From an uncultured Alphaproteobacteria bacterium (lineage in GTDB: Bacteria; Pseudomonadota; Alphaproteobacteria; SP197), in assembly GCA_958295695.1 (NCBI GenBank), contig OY282363.1, positions 3,104,225 to 3,168,224 on the forward strand: 64,000 bases of DNA, written 5' to 3'. How positions within the stretch are numbered: the stretch's first letter is position 1; every line of letters begins with the position of its first letter. Positions 48,904-56,627 of this stretch are shown one piece after another. A program made the position numbers and the translations under genes. Under the pieces are notes generated by a model that was not told where the DNA came from, did not search any database, and saw only the letters and a list, made by a program, of their open reading frames with translations.

Positions 48904-50142
48904 ATGACCATGAGCGCGACCATGCCCGCCGGCGTCGCCGCCGGTCCCTGGGCGACCGTCTCCGACGCGGTTCTCGCCGGGCTGGAACTCGAGGCGTCCG
49001 ACGCCCGCGGCTTGCCCAACGCCGCGTTCACCGATCCGGCCTTCCACGAACTCGAGCGGACGCGGCTGTTCCCGCGGACCTGGACCTTCGCCGCGCCCGC
49101 GAGCTGCGTTCCGGAACGCGGCGATGTGCTGCCGCTGGAGATCGCGGGCCGCCCGGCGATCCTCGTGCGCGGCGGCGACGACGCGGTGCGCGCCTTCCAC
49201 AACGTCTGTCCCCATCGCGGCGCCTGTCTCGTCACCGAGGCGCTTCATCGCAAGACCGTTCTCACGTGCCCCTACCACGCATGGTCGTACGATCTGGAAG
49301 GCTCGCTTGTCGGCCGCCCGCACTATCACGGCCCCGGGAAGCACCAGACCCGGCGCTCCAACGAGGCGGACCCTCCGAAGCTCTTCGAGATTCGCAGCGC
49401 GACGTGGCACGACTGGGTGTTCGTCAACCTCGACGGCAAGGCGGAACCGTTCGAATCGTTCATCGCGCCCGTTCTTCGCGAGTTCGAGGGCCGGGACCTG
49501 TCGGTCTTCCGCCGGTCCGATCCGGCGATGCGTTTCGAGTTCGAAAGCAACTGGAAGCTCGCGGTCGAGAACTACTGCGACTTCTACCATGTCTTCTCGC
49601 TCCACCCGGCGCTCGACATCGCCATGTCCGACGACATGAGGCGGGCGATGTGGCCGGGCGGGTGTCACATGTTCAACGGATACGGCTTCGAAAGCGCCAG
49701 CAGCGGTATCGCGCTCCGCGATTCCGGTCCCGGCCTGCCGACGCAGCCGGGGCTGGCGAGCGGGTTGGACGACAGCATGGTCTACGCCCTCGTGTTCCCG
49801 AACTTCGCCGTCAACGTCTATCCCGACAGCCTTCAGGCCGTCCTGTTCGAACCGGTCGGACACGACCGGACCGTCATGCACGTCTGGTTCTACTACGTCG
49901 GCGACGCCGCGACCGCGACCGAGTTCGCGGCCGCCCGGTCCAGGCTTTTCGACGACTGGTACAGCCTCAACGCGGAGGACGAAGGGATTTGCCGCCAGTT
50001 GCAGACGGGCCGGACATGCGACGCCTACGACGGCGGGCGCATGGCGCCCTATTGGGACGCCGGCACGCTCCACTACCACCGCCAGATCGCGCTGTCGGTC
50101 CGCCACGAAGGCCGGTTCGCGGCAAGCACGCCGACACGCTGA
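48904..50142 (+). CDS. Rieske non-heme iron oxygenase, alpha subunit
   Basis: The 412-residue protein has a complete Rieske [2Fe-2S] site, CPHRG and CPYHAW (CxH...CxxH), at about residues 100-125. The mononuclear iron site lies in NWKLAVENYCDFYHVFSLHP. This layout is shared by aromatic-ring dioxygenases and by glycine betaine, carnitine and stachydrine demethylating oxygenases. The neighbouring polyamine-type binding protein and FAD amine-oxidase-like gene favour a quaternary-amine or N-methyl substrate, but this is inference. A reductase partner is not seen nearby. The ATG at 48904 was chosen. Confidence 0.85.
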   Translation: MTMSATMPAGVAAGPWATVSDAVLAGLELEASDARGLPNAAFTDPAFHELERTRLFPRTWTFAAPASCVPERGDVLPLEIAGRPAILVRGGDDAVRAFHNVCPHRGACLVTEALHRKTVLTCPYHAWSYDLEGSLVGRPHYHGPGKHQTRRSNEADPPKLFEIRSATWHDWVFVNLDGKAEPFESFIAPVLREFEGRDLSVFRRSDPAMRFEFESNWKLAVENYCDFYHVFSLHPALDIAMSDDMRRAMWPGGCHMFNGYGFESASSGIALRDSGPGLPTQPGLASGLDDSMVYALVFPNFAVNVYPDSLQAVLFEPVGHDRTVMHVWFYYVGDAATATEFAAARSRLFDDWYSLNAEDEGICRQLQTGRTCDAYDGGRMAPYWDAGTLHYHRQIALSVRHEGRFAASTPTR

Positions 50143-50222
50143 CCGCTTGCCGCCGCCATCGGCCGGCCGGCGGCGGTCCGCGCGGTTCGGCGACGCTCCA
50201 CGGTGGCCTGCCCCGGTGGGCG

Positions 50223-50303
50223 GTCCCGCCTCCGTGAAAGCGTCGGTCCCCGAGCTCGCCGAAGGGGACCGGCGCCGATCCAATCCGACAGGACGACGCC
50301 CTA
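50223..50303 (-). repeat. Dispersed TAGGGC-type repeat at CmcJ-like stop
   Basis: The minus strand reads TAGGGCGTCGTCCTGTCG, beginning with the stop codon of the CmcJ-like gene. It continues with a GGTCCCCTTCGGCGAGCTCG element related to the TTCGACAGGCTCGGGG copies at 59 kb. It lies between convergent genes. Confidence 0.5.
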
Positions 50304-51578
50304 GAAGAAGACGTAGGAGCGGACCACGACGTTCTTGCGGCAGGGCGCGTCGGCGGGCGCGGTCGGGTCGTAGCAGGCCGTGTGGAAGGACCAGCGCGAG
50401 ACGGAGCCGTCGGCGACGGAGTCGTAGCACTTGAGCATCGAGACCTCGGTCGGCTCCTGCCGAGGCAACCAGTACCACTCGTGATCGGGGCGGTAGGTGA
50501 AGCGGGTGGTCTCGCCCACGCGGTCGTCGTAGATGCGGTAGTTGGTGATATAGGGCTGGTCGGCGAAGGAGGGCCAGGCGCAGAGCACGAAGGGATACTG
50601 GCCCACGGTCTCCATCGGCTTGGCGAGGTTGATCGACATGAACCGGCGCGACATCTTCGCGTCGGCCTCCGCCTCCGTGTAGCGCTGCTCGCGCCCGAAG
50701 TTCCGCAGGTTCCTCGTCAGCAGCTCGCGGCAGCGCACCCGGCCGCTGTTGTCGTTCAGGTCGTTGTGCACGAGGTTGACGTAGCCGGCGTTCACGCCCG
50801 GGTTCTTGGCGTCCTGGTCTTCCGTGCGGTCGCCCCGGTAGTCCTTGTCGAAAACGTCGTGGTTGTAGACCAGCGCGTCGGTCGCGTCCGGGAAGAACTC
50901 CAGGAGCAGCTTTTCGATCTCCGGGTAGAACACGCGCTCCACTTCCGCCGCGTCGTAGAAGTCCGCGCACGCGGAGTCGAGACGCGCCAGCGAGACGCCG
51001 AGCCTGTCCATGCATTCGGGGCTGTCGACCGCGAGACCGGGGTAGTAGTCCCCGATGCGGCGCGCGTCGCGCAGCACCTGCGGGAAGTAGAGGCCGCGCC
51101 GGGGAATGTCCTCCTCGGCCTTGCGCAACAGCTCCGCCTCGGCCGCGCGCGCCGGGTCCCGCCAGAGCGCGTTGGACGACACGACGGAGTAGGACGGCTG
51201 CTCATGGGCGGTGTAGCGCAGCGGAAGCGCCACGCCGCCTTCGGGGGCCTCGACGCCGGTCGCGCGGATATGGTCCAGGCATTCCCCGTAGTCGCGGAAC
51301 CCGGGTCCCCACTCGGTCTCGATGGGCCCCGGCGGCGCGCTGTCGATCCGGTCGATGAACGCCCGCGCGCGCCCCTCGGCGATCTGGTCGAGCGCCGCCT
51401 CGAGCGCCGCGGCGGTTCCCGCGTCCCCGTCCCGGTCGAACGACATGTAGGACAGGCCGCCGTTCGCGGCGATGGGCGGCGGCTGGCCCTCGGTGAGCTG
51501 CGGGGCCGGCACATAGGGCGGCGAAGCCGTCCCGGCGTCCGCCGCGACGTGGTTCCCGGCAGCGTCGTGCGCGTCCAT
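50301..51578 (-). CDS. CmcJ/NvfI-family oxidoreductase-like protein
   Basis: The 425-residue protein resembles the CmcJ/AsaB/NvfI family, known from cephamycin and fungal metabolite pathways and thought to be iron/2-oxoglutarate-type hydroxylases. Landmarks are ALVYNHDVFDKDY, GYVNLVHNDLNDNSG with RCRELL, MSINLAKPMETVGQYPFVLC and VSRWSFHTACYDPTAP near the C-terminus. Histidines in YNHD, VHND and FHTA could be metal ligands. The substrate is unknown. It is followed on the same strand by no other gene but lies just downstream of the FAD oxidoreductase (98 bases). Confidence 0.65.
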   Translation of the reverse strand: MDAHDAAGNHVAADAGTASPPYVPAPQLTEGQPPPIAANGGLSYMSFDRDGDAGTAAALEAALDQIAEGRARAFIDRIDSAPPGPIETEWGPGFRDYGECLDHIRATGVEAPEGGVALPLRYTAHEQPSYSVVSSNALWRDPARAAEAELLRKAEEDIPRRGLYFPQVLRDARRIGDYYPGLAVDSPECMDRLGVSLARLDSACADFYDAAEVERVFYPEIEKLLLEFFPDATDALVYNHDVFDKDYRGDRTEDQDAKNPGVNAGYVNLVHNDLNDNSGRVRCRELLTRNLRNFGREQRYTEAEADAKMSRRFMSINLAKPMETVGQYPFVLCAWPSFADQPYITNYRIYDDRVGETTRFTYRPDHEWYWLPRQEPTEVSMLKCYDSVADGSVSRWSFHTACYDPTAPADAPCRKNVVVRSYVFF

Positions 51579-51676
51579 GACATGATCCTCCGGTTCGAGA
51601 CCTCCCGGACCCCGGCGCCGGGGCCGGCCTGGATGTTAGTCCATGGCCGGGCCATCGGCCAAGCCGAAGCCGCAGT

Positions 51677-52990
51677 CTAGACCGCGCCGCCGAAGGGGTT
51701 GGGCGCGCCGTCGGCGAACCGGCGCAGGCGGAAGGCGGACAGATCGACCGTGGACGGCGCGCCGGTCGCCATCTCGGCGGTGACGAGCCCGGCGCCGGGG
51801 CCGATGCCGAAACCGTGGCCGCTGAACCCGGTCGACAGGTAGAACCCCGGAATGTCCTCGACCGGCGAGATGACCGGAATGGCGTCGGGCGTCACGTCGA
51901 TGAGGCCGGCCCAGGTCTCTTCGATCCCGACGTCGGCGAGCGCCGGAAAGACGCGCCGCAGGTTGGCGAACGCCTCCATGACGACGCTCTTGTAGGGCCT
52001 GGGGTTCATGACGCGCGTCGCCTCGAACGGCGTGGCGTCGTCGAGCGCCCAGCGGCGGCGGGTCGCGAACTCGCGCAGGCTCTGTGGGCCAAAGCGCAGA
52101 CGCAGCGCGGCGCGCTCTTGCCGGTAGGCGGGCTGGAACTCGTGGAACCGGCGCAGCGCGTCCGGCCCGACGTGGACATCGGCCCGGTAGCCGTGGGCGA
52201 CGGTGTAGCCGCCGTCCTCGCGCCGGCGGATCGCCACGTCGTCGGCCCAGACGGCGCCGGGAAAGACCTCCCTGCACGGCGTGGTGCGGAAGACATCGTT
52301 CTGGATGCGGAGCTGCGGCAGGTCGACGCCGTGGTTGCCGCACAGCAGCGACGACCAGACGCCGCCCGCCAGCACCACGGTCGAGGCGGCGATGCGGCCG
52401 TGCTCGGTGACCACGCCGGCGGTCTTGCCGCCCTCGATGTCGAGCCCGCGCGCGGCGCAGCGCACAATCACGCGCGCCCCGAGCCGTTGGGCCGCCCGCG
52501 CGATGGCCGGCGCGGCGAGCCGCGGTTCGGCGCGGCCGTCGGACGGGGTGTGGAGCGCGGCCTTCCAGGCGCCGGCCATGTCCGGGACCAGGGACCCCAG
52601 CTCGGCCGCCGACAGGATCCTGCTGTCGAGCTGGTGCTGTCTGGCGTGTTCGACGAAGGCTTCGAACGCGGCGATGTCGCTGTCGTTCCTGGCGGTGTAG
52701 AGCACGCCCGTCCGGTGGAAACCGACAGGCTCGCCGATCTCCCGTTCGAGACCGCGCCACACGCGCAGCGACTCCATGACCAGCGGAAGCTCCTCGGGCG
52801 CGCGTCCCTGCTGGCGCACGAAGCCCCAGTTGCGGCTCGACTGCTCGGCCGCGATCGCGCCCTTCTCGATCAGCGCGACCGCGACGCCCTTTTTCGCCAG
52901 ACGCCAGGCGGTGGAGACGCCGACGATGCCGCCGCCGATGACGACCACGTCGACCGAGTCGGGCAACTCTGGCTTGGCGGCGGAGGCCAT
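51677..52990 (-). CDS. FAD-dependent amine/amino acid oxidoreductase (DAO family)
   Basis: The 437-residue protein has an N-terminal dinucleotide-binding motif VVVIGGGIVGVSTAWRLAKK (residues about 15-34) and the C-terminal DAO-family segment YLSTGFSGHGFGIGPGAGLV. Between them are SRNWGFVRQQGRAPEELPL and VTPDAIPVISPVEDIPG. This fits D-amino acid oxidase/sarcosine or dimethylglycine-type oxidases or dehydrogenases. Together with the Rieske protein it could act in N-methyl amine breakdown; that is inference. It is followed downstream by the CmcJ-like gene. Confidence 0.83.
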   Translation of the reverse strand: MASAAKPELPDSVDVVVIGGGIVGVSTAWRLAKKGVAVALIEKGAIAAEQSSRNWGFVRQQGRAPEELPLVMESLRVWRGLEREIGEPVGFHRTGVLYTARNDSDIAAFEAFVEHARQHQLDSRILSAAELGSLVPDMAGAWKAALHTPSDGRAEPRLAAPAIARAAQRLGARVIVRCAARGLDIEGGKTAGVVTEHGRIAASTVVLAGGVWSSLLCGNHGVDLPQLRIQNDVFRTTPCREVFPGAVWADDVAIRRREDGGYTVAHGYRADVHVGPDALRRFHEFQPAYRQERAALRLRFGPQSLREFATRRRWALDDATPFEATRVMNPRPYKSVVMEAFANLRRVFPALADVGIEETWAGLIDVTPDAIPVISPVEDIPGFYLSTGFSGHGFGIGPGAGLVTAEMATGAPSTVDLSAFRLRRFADGAPNPFGGAV

Positions 52991-53058
52991 GGCGGCGTCG
53001 CCCTCCGGTGAGGGCGCGCACCTTCGCGCCGCGCGCCCGGAGGGTCAACCGGGCGCCG

Positions 53059-53166
53059 TCACGATCCCAGGACGAAGCGGCCCGCGATGACGAGGCCGAG
53101 GAGGACCGCGAGCGCGGCGAGCAGGATCGGCCCGCGCCAGGAACCTCCGCCGTCGTCCCCGTCCAT
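53059..53166 (-). CDS. 35-residue single-span membrane protein
   Basis: A short frame with ATG at 53164-53166 and TGA at 53059-53061 encodes a glycine/aspartate-rich N-terminus (MDGDDGGGSWRG), one hydrophobic helix (PILLAALAVLLGLVIAG) and a short basic tail (RFVLGS). It begins 5 bases after the PhyH stop and on the same strand, so it is probably co-transcribed. Too short for normal gene calling; function unknown. Confidence 0.5.
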   Translation of the reverse strand: MDGDDGGGSWRGPILLAALAVLLGLVIAGRFVLGS

Positions 53167-53171
53167 CGGCG

Positions 53172-54017
53172 CTACGCCGCGCCGCCGCCGGTCCAGCTCC
53201 GGCCGCCGGCCTCGACGCCCTCGAAGTAGGCCGCGGCCTGGTCCTCGACGATCCTCCGCCAGGCCGCCACGGCGTCGGCGTCGGCGTCGGACGCGGGACG
53301 CGGGGCGGGGCGGAAATGGCCGAAACGGTCCTCGCCGAGCACCGGTTGCGCGTAGTCCACGGCACCCACGACCTGGCGCATGGCGGGCGTGGCGTAGCGC
53401 ACCGCGAGGCCGACCCGGCGGCGGCCGGACCGGTTCGGCGTCGAGGCGTGCAGCGTGAGGCCGTGGTGGACCGACATCTCGCCGGCCCGGAGCGCGCCCG
53501 GGACCGCCTCGCTCTCGTCGATCCTCCGCGCGGCGGTCTGCCCGCGGGTGAGCAGGTTGCCGCGGGCGAAGGTGTCGGCGTGGTCGAGCAGGCCCTCCCG
53601 GTGGGAGCCCGGCAGAAAGCGCATGCAGCCCATCTCGCCCGTGGCGTCGGTCAGCGCGATCCAGGCCGTGACCGCGTCGTGGGAATCGACGCCCCAGTAG
53701 CGCAGGTCCTGGTGCCAGCTCGCGAAGCCCTCCGAACGCGGCTCCTTGATGAAGACGTCGCTGTCCCAGACGATGAGATCCGGGCCGAGGAGGGCCGCGA
53801 CGACCTCCAGCACGCGGGGATGGCGTACGAGTTCGTCGGCCGCGGTCGAGACGAGGTGGACGCCGGTGCGGAACATGTCGTCCACGGGCAGGCGCGCCCG
53901 GTGGTCGCGCCGGAACCGCTCGAAGCGGCCGAGGAAGGCCGCCGCCTCGTCCGGCTCCAGCACGCGCGCGCCGGTCAGGACGCCGTCGCGCCGGAAGGCG
54001 TCGGCGAGGTCCGTCAA
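53172..54017 (-). CDS. Phytanoyl-CoA dioxygenase (PhyH)-family protein
   Basis: The 281-residue protein is an Fe(II)/2-oxoglutarate-dependent dioxygenase. The first iron ligands are in SWHQDLRYWGVD (HxD) and the distal His and 2-oxoglutarate Arg lie in MSVHHGLTLHASTPNRSG, then RRRVGLAVRYA. FLPGSHREGLLDH is also typical. The start appears to be TTG at 54017-54015, as no ATG or GTG is in frame before the conserved region. The SelW-like gene ends 19 bases upstream, and the 35-residue membrane protein follows, giving a three-gene operon. Substrate unknown. Confidence 0.82.
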   Translation of the reverse strand: MTDLADAFRRDGVLTGARVLEPDEAAAFLGRFERFRRDHRARLPVDDMFRTGVHLVSTAADELVRHPRVLEVVAALLGPDLIVWDSDVFIKEPRSEGFASWHQDLRYWGVDSHDAVTAWIALTDATGEMGCMRFLPGSHREGLLDHADTFARGNLLTRGQTAARRIDESEAVPGALRAGEMSVHHGLTLHASTPNRSGRRRVGLAVRYATPAMRQVVGAVDYAQPVLGEDRFGHFRPAPRPASDADADAVAAWRRIVEDQAAAYFEGVEAGGRSWTGGGAA

Positions 54018-54036
54018 CGGTCCCGCGCCCGCCCGC

Positions 54037-54258
54037 TCAGTCGAGCAGGCCGCGGACTTCGTCGTCCTCGGGGAAGCGGCCCAGGTCGAGCTTCGAGAAC
54101 AGCACGCCGTCGCCGCGCGCGATCTCGAACGATCCCGTCCTGCCGCCGAAGATCTCCACTTCGACGCCGAAGGTCTCTCTGAGCTGGTCCCTCACACGGA
54201 GCGCCCGGGGCTCGTAGTTTCAGGCCCGGCAGTATTCGATCCTGACGGTGTCGGCCAT
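54037..54258 (-). CDS. SelW/Rdx-family selenoprotein with in-frame TGA (Sec)
   Basis: Reading through one TGA (54222-54220) gives 73 residues: MADTVRIEYCRAU, then NYEPRALRVRDQLRETFG, VEVEIFGGRTGSFEI, ARGDGVLFSKLDLGRF and PEDDEVRGLLD. CRAU at residues 10-13 is the CxxU redox motif of SelW/Rdx (SelT/SelW/SelH) proteins, following the typical VRIEYC beta strand. The pattern after the TGA (GGRTGSFEI, GVLFSKLDLGRFPE) is also family-like, and the frame ends in its own TGA at 54037. Without Sec decoding only 12 residues would be made. A GAGC/GCUC stem starting about 6 bases after the TGA may be part of a bacterial SECIS element. selA, selB and selC are not in the window. Confidence 0.82.
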
Positions 54259-54465
54259 GCGTCCACTCCCGTTCGCGGTCGAGGGCGCACTATGACGGAT
54301 CGACGGGCGGTCCGGCAAGCCCGCCGCGCGCCGAATGTCGCTCGCGGCCGGCCGCGGCGGAGCGCCGGATCGGGTCGGTGGACGCCTGGGTCCGGCGCCG
54401 GACCGTGTGCTAGGCTCCCGGGCTTCGGCAAGACGCGGGATCTCCACGATGGGGCATCGAACGGC

Positions 54466-55689
54466 ATGAAGACACTCGGCGAACTCCTCACCCCGGAAGA
54501 ACGCGCCGCGGTCAGGGCGCCCATCGAGAAGGCCAGGACCCTGCCCAGACGCGCCTTCTTCGACGAGGACTTCTACGCCCTCGAAGTCGAGCGCGCCCTG
54601 AAGGAAAGCTGGTTCGCGGCGGCCTTCGCGACGACGATCCCCAACGCCGGGGACGTGTCGCCCCTCGTCGTGCTGGGACTCCCGTTGCTGGTCGTGCGCG
54701 GACGGGATGGAGTCGCCCGCGCCTTCCACAACGTCTGCCCCTACGACGGTTGCGAGGTCTCGATCGGTCCGCGAAGGGGCGTGAAGGCGATCGTCACGCC
54801 CTATCACGGGTGGACGTACGGCCTCGACGGCAAGCTGCTCGAAGCCGGCTACTGGGACGGCACGCCGGACGCCGCGGAGGTTCCCCTGGACTCGCTGAAC
54901 GCGGACCTCGCGCCGGTCCCCTGCGAGGAATGGATGAGCACCCTGTTCGTCCATCTCGGCCAATCTCCCCCGCCCTTCGCCGAGCAGTACCGGCCGGTGC
55001 TCGAGCACTTCGGGAGGATCGACCTGGACCGGCTGCGGATCGGGCTGGACGAAACGGGCCGGCCGATGGTCCGGACCTTGCCGATCGCCGCGAACTGGAA
55101 GACGGTCTACGAGAACTACGCGCCCAACGTCTACCACGAGAGCTTCGTCCACGCGATGTACCGCCGCTCGCCGCACAGCCCGCGGGTGGACGGGAAACGG
55201 AACAAGGCCTACACGGAGATCGACGATCCCTCGGGCTTTCTGGGGCTCTGTTACGACAACGAGATCGGAGCCTCGCTCTACGGCGAGACCGACCTTCCGA
55301 AGGTTCTGGACAAGAACGGCTCGCCGAACGGGATCAACACCATCGCGAACGCCTATCCGAACTGGGTCGTCACGATGCTCGGCGACGCCGCCAGGGTCGC
55401 GCTTTTCCTGCCGGACGGCCCGGAACGAGGGACGCAGGTCGTCGCCACCTTCTTCGACCGGGACGGGGCGGCGGATCCCGAGTTTCTGGAGGACAGGCAA
55501 AAGGCCCTGCGGGCCGGCATCCTGGCGCGCGGGGAAGACAACCGCATCTGCGAGTCGGTCCAGCGCGCGCGCAGGTCGCCGGCCGTGAACAGCCAGTTCT
55601 ATTCGCCGTTCTGGGACGCCATGCACCACACGCTCTCCAACCTGATCCTGGACAAGCTGGAGCGGGGCGAGCGCGCGGCGAGCGCCTGA
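54466..55689 (+). CDS. Rieske oxygenase homologue with altered cluster ligands
   Basis: The 407-residue protein is homologous to Rieske oxygenase alpha subunits throughout. The expected CPHRG...CPYHGW is replaced by CPYDGCEVSIG and TPYHGWTYG: the first His is Tyr and the second Cys is Thr, so only two of the four [2Fe-2S] ligands remain. The catalytic-domain region NWKTVYENYAPNVYHESFVH keeps the HxxxxH of the mononuclear iron site. The ATG at 54466 precedes MKTLGELLTPEERAAVRA. It is divergent from the SelW-PhyH operon. It may belong to a subfamily with a different electron route or non-oxygenase function. Confidence 0.8.
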   Translation: MKTLGELLTPEERAAVRAPIEKARTLPRRAFFDEDFYALEVERALKESWFAAAFATTIPNAGDVSPLVVLGLPLLVVRGRDGVARAFHNVCPYDGCEVSIGPRRGVKAIVTPYHGWTYGLDGKLLEAGYWDGTPDAAEVPLDSLNADLAPVPCEEWMSTLFVHLGQSPPPFAEQYRPVLEHFGRIDLDRLRIGLDETGRPMVRTLPIAANWKTVYENYAPNVYHESFVHAMYRRSPHSPRVDGKRNKAYTEIDDPSGFLGLCYDNEIGASLYGETDLPKVLDKNGSPNGINTIANAYPNWVVTMLGDAARVALFLPDGPERGTQVVATFFDRDGAADPEFLEDRQKALRAGILARGEDNRICESVQRARRSPAVNSQFYSPFWDAMHHTLSNLILDKLERGERAASA

Positions 55690-55740
55690 CGCCGGCGAGG
55701 GGAACCCGCGGTTTCCCTCTGTCCCGAGCGGGCGCGCCGG

Positions 55741-55785
55741 CGCCGTGTCGAGGGCCCGCCCCGGGCTTGTCGAAGGGGACGCCCT
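55741..55785. repeat. Dispersed TTCGACARGC-type repeat
   Basis: On the minus strand GGGCGTCCCCTTCGACAAGC, followed by CCGGGGCGGGCCCTCGACACGG, is nearly the same as the copy at 59161-59235. It lies between the Rieske homologue and tRNA-Ser. Confidence 0.5.
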
Positions 55786-55829
55786 CCGCCGGGACCGCGC
55801 CGGAACGGGAAGGCCGGCCGGCGCCGTCG

Positions 55830-55918
<89 letters not shown>

Positions 55919-56108
55919 GCACGGCTCTGGCGTTCCTGGGCGGAACGGGCGGCGGACCATACGCGCGAGGCCCGGCTCCGGCAAGGCCGCCACGCCATCG
56001 AGCCGGCCGGCGGTTGACCGCGGACGCCGAGACCGGTCAACTGGACCCGGGAGAGCGGCGGACGCGACCGGGAGCGCCGCGCCACCGACCCCGCCGCCAG
56101 GGGAGCGG

Positions 56109-56627
56109 ATGCCCGAGGTCCTGAAACGTTACGTCCGCGCCACGGAGGCGGTCAGCCGCTTCGTCGGGCGCGCGGCGATGTATCTGATCTTCGCGCTCAT
56201 GGCGATCCTGATCTATTCCATCGTCGCCAAGGCGCTGGGCGGCATCGTCCTGCTGCCGGCCCAGTGGACGCTGGAGATGGCCCAGTTCACGATGGTGGCC
56301 TACTACATCCTCGGCGGACCCTATTCGATGCGCCGCGGCGAGCATGTCCGCATGGACCTGCTCTACGCCACCTGGTCGCCGCGCGCCAGGGCGGTCGCGG
56401 ACTGCGTCACGGTGTTCTGCCTGCTGTTCTATCTGGGCGTCCTGCTCTACGGCGGCGTCTCCAGCACGCAGTACGCCATCGACTACAACGAGCGGAGCTA
56501 CTCGGCCTGGGCGCCCTACATGGCGCCGATCAAGATCGTCATGTGCCTCGGCATCGCGCTCATGATCGCGCAGGCGACGGCCGTGGCGCTGCGCGACTTC
56601 GCCGCCGCGCGCGGGATCGAGATCTGA
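56109..56627 (+). CDS. dctQ: TRAP transporter small permease (DctQ-type)
   Basis: The 172-residue protein has four transmembrane helices and the DctQ signature PAQWTLEMAQFTMVAYYILG, GGPYSMRRGEHVRMD. It is the small membrane subunit of a tripartite ATP-independent periplasmic transporter driven by the sodium or proton gradient. The ATG follows GGAGCG. It overlaps the large permease gene by one base (TGATG). Substrate unknown. Confidence 0.9.
   Translation: MPEVLKRYVRATEAVSRFVGRAAMYLIFALMAILIYSIVAKALGGIVLLPAQWTLEMAQFTMVAYYILGGPYSMRRGEHVRMDLLYATWSPRARAVADCVTVFCLLFYLGVLLYGGVSSTQYAIDYNERSYSAWAPYMAPIKIVMCLGIALMIAQATAVALRDFAAARGIEI

Noticed and set aside
54222..54258. Treating the SelW-like frame as a 12-residue peptide or a nonsense-mutated pseudogene
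   Set aside because: The TGA falls exactly at the second redox position of CxxU and the frame stays intact to its own stop. Sec decoding is the more economical reading, though genome-wide Sec genes must be confirmed.
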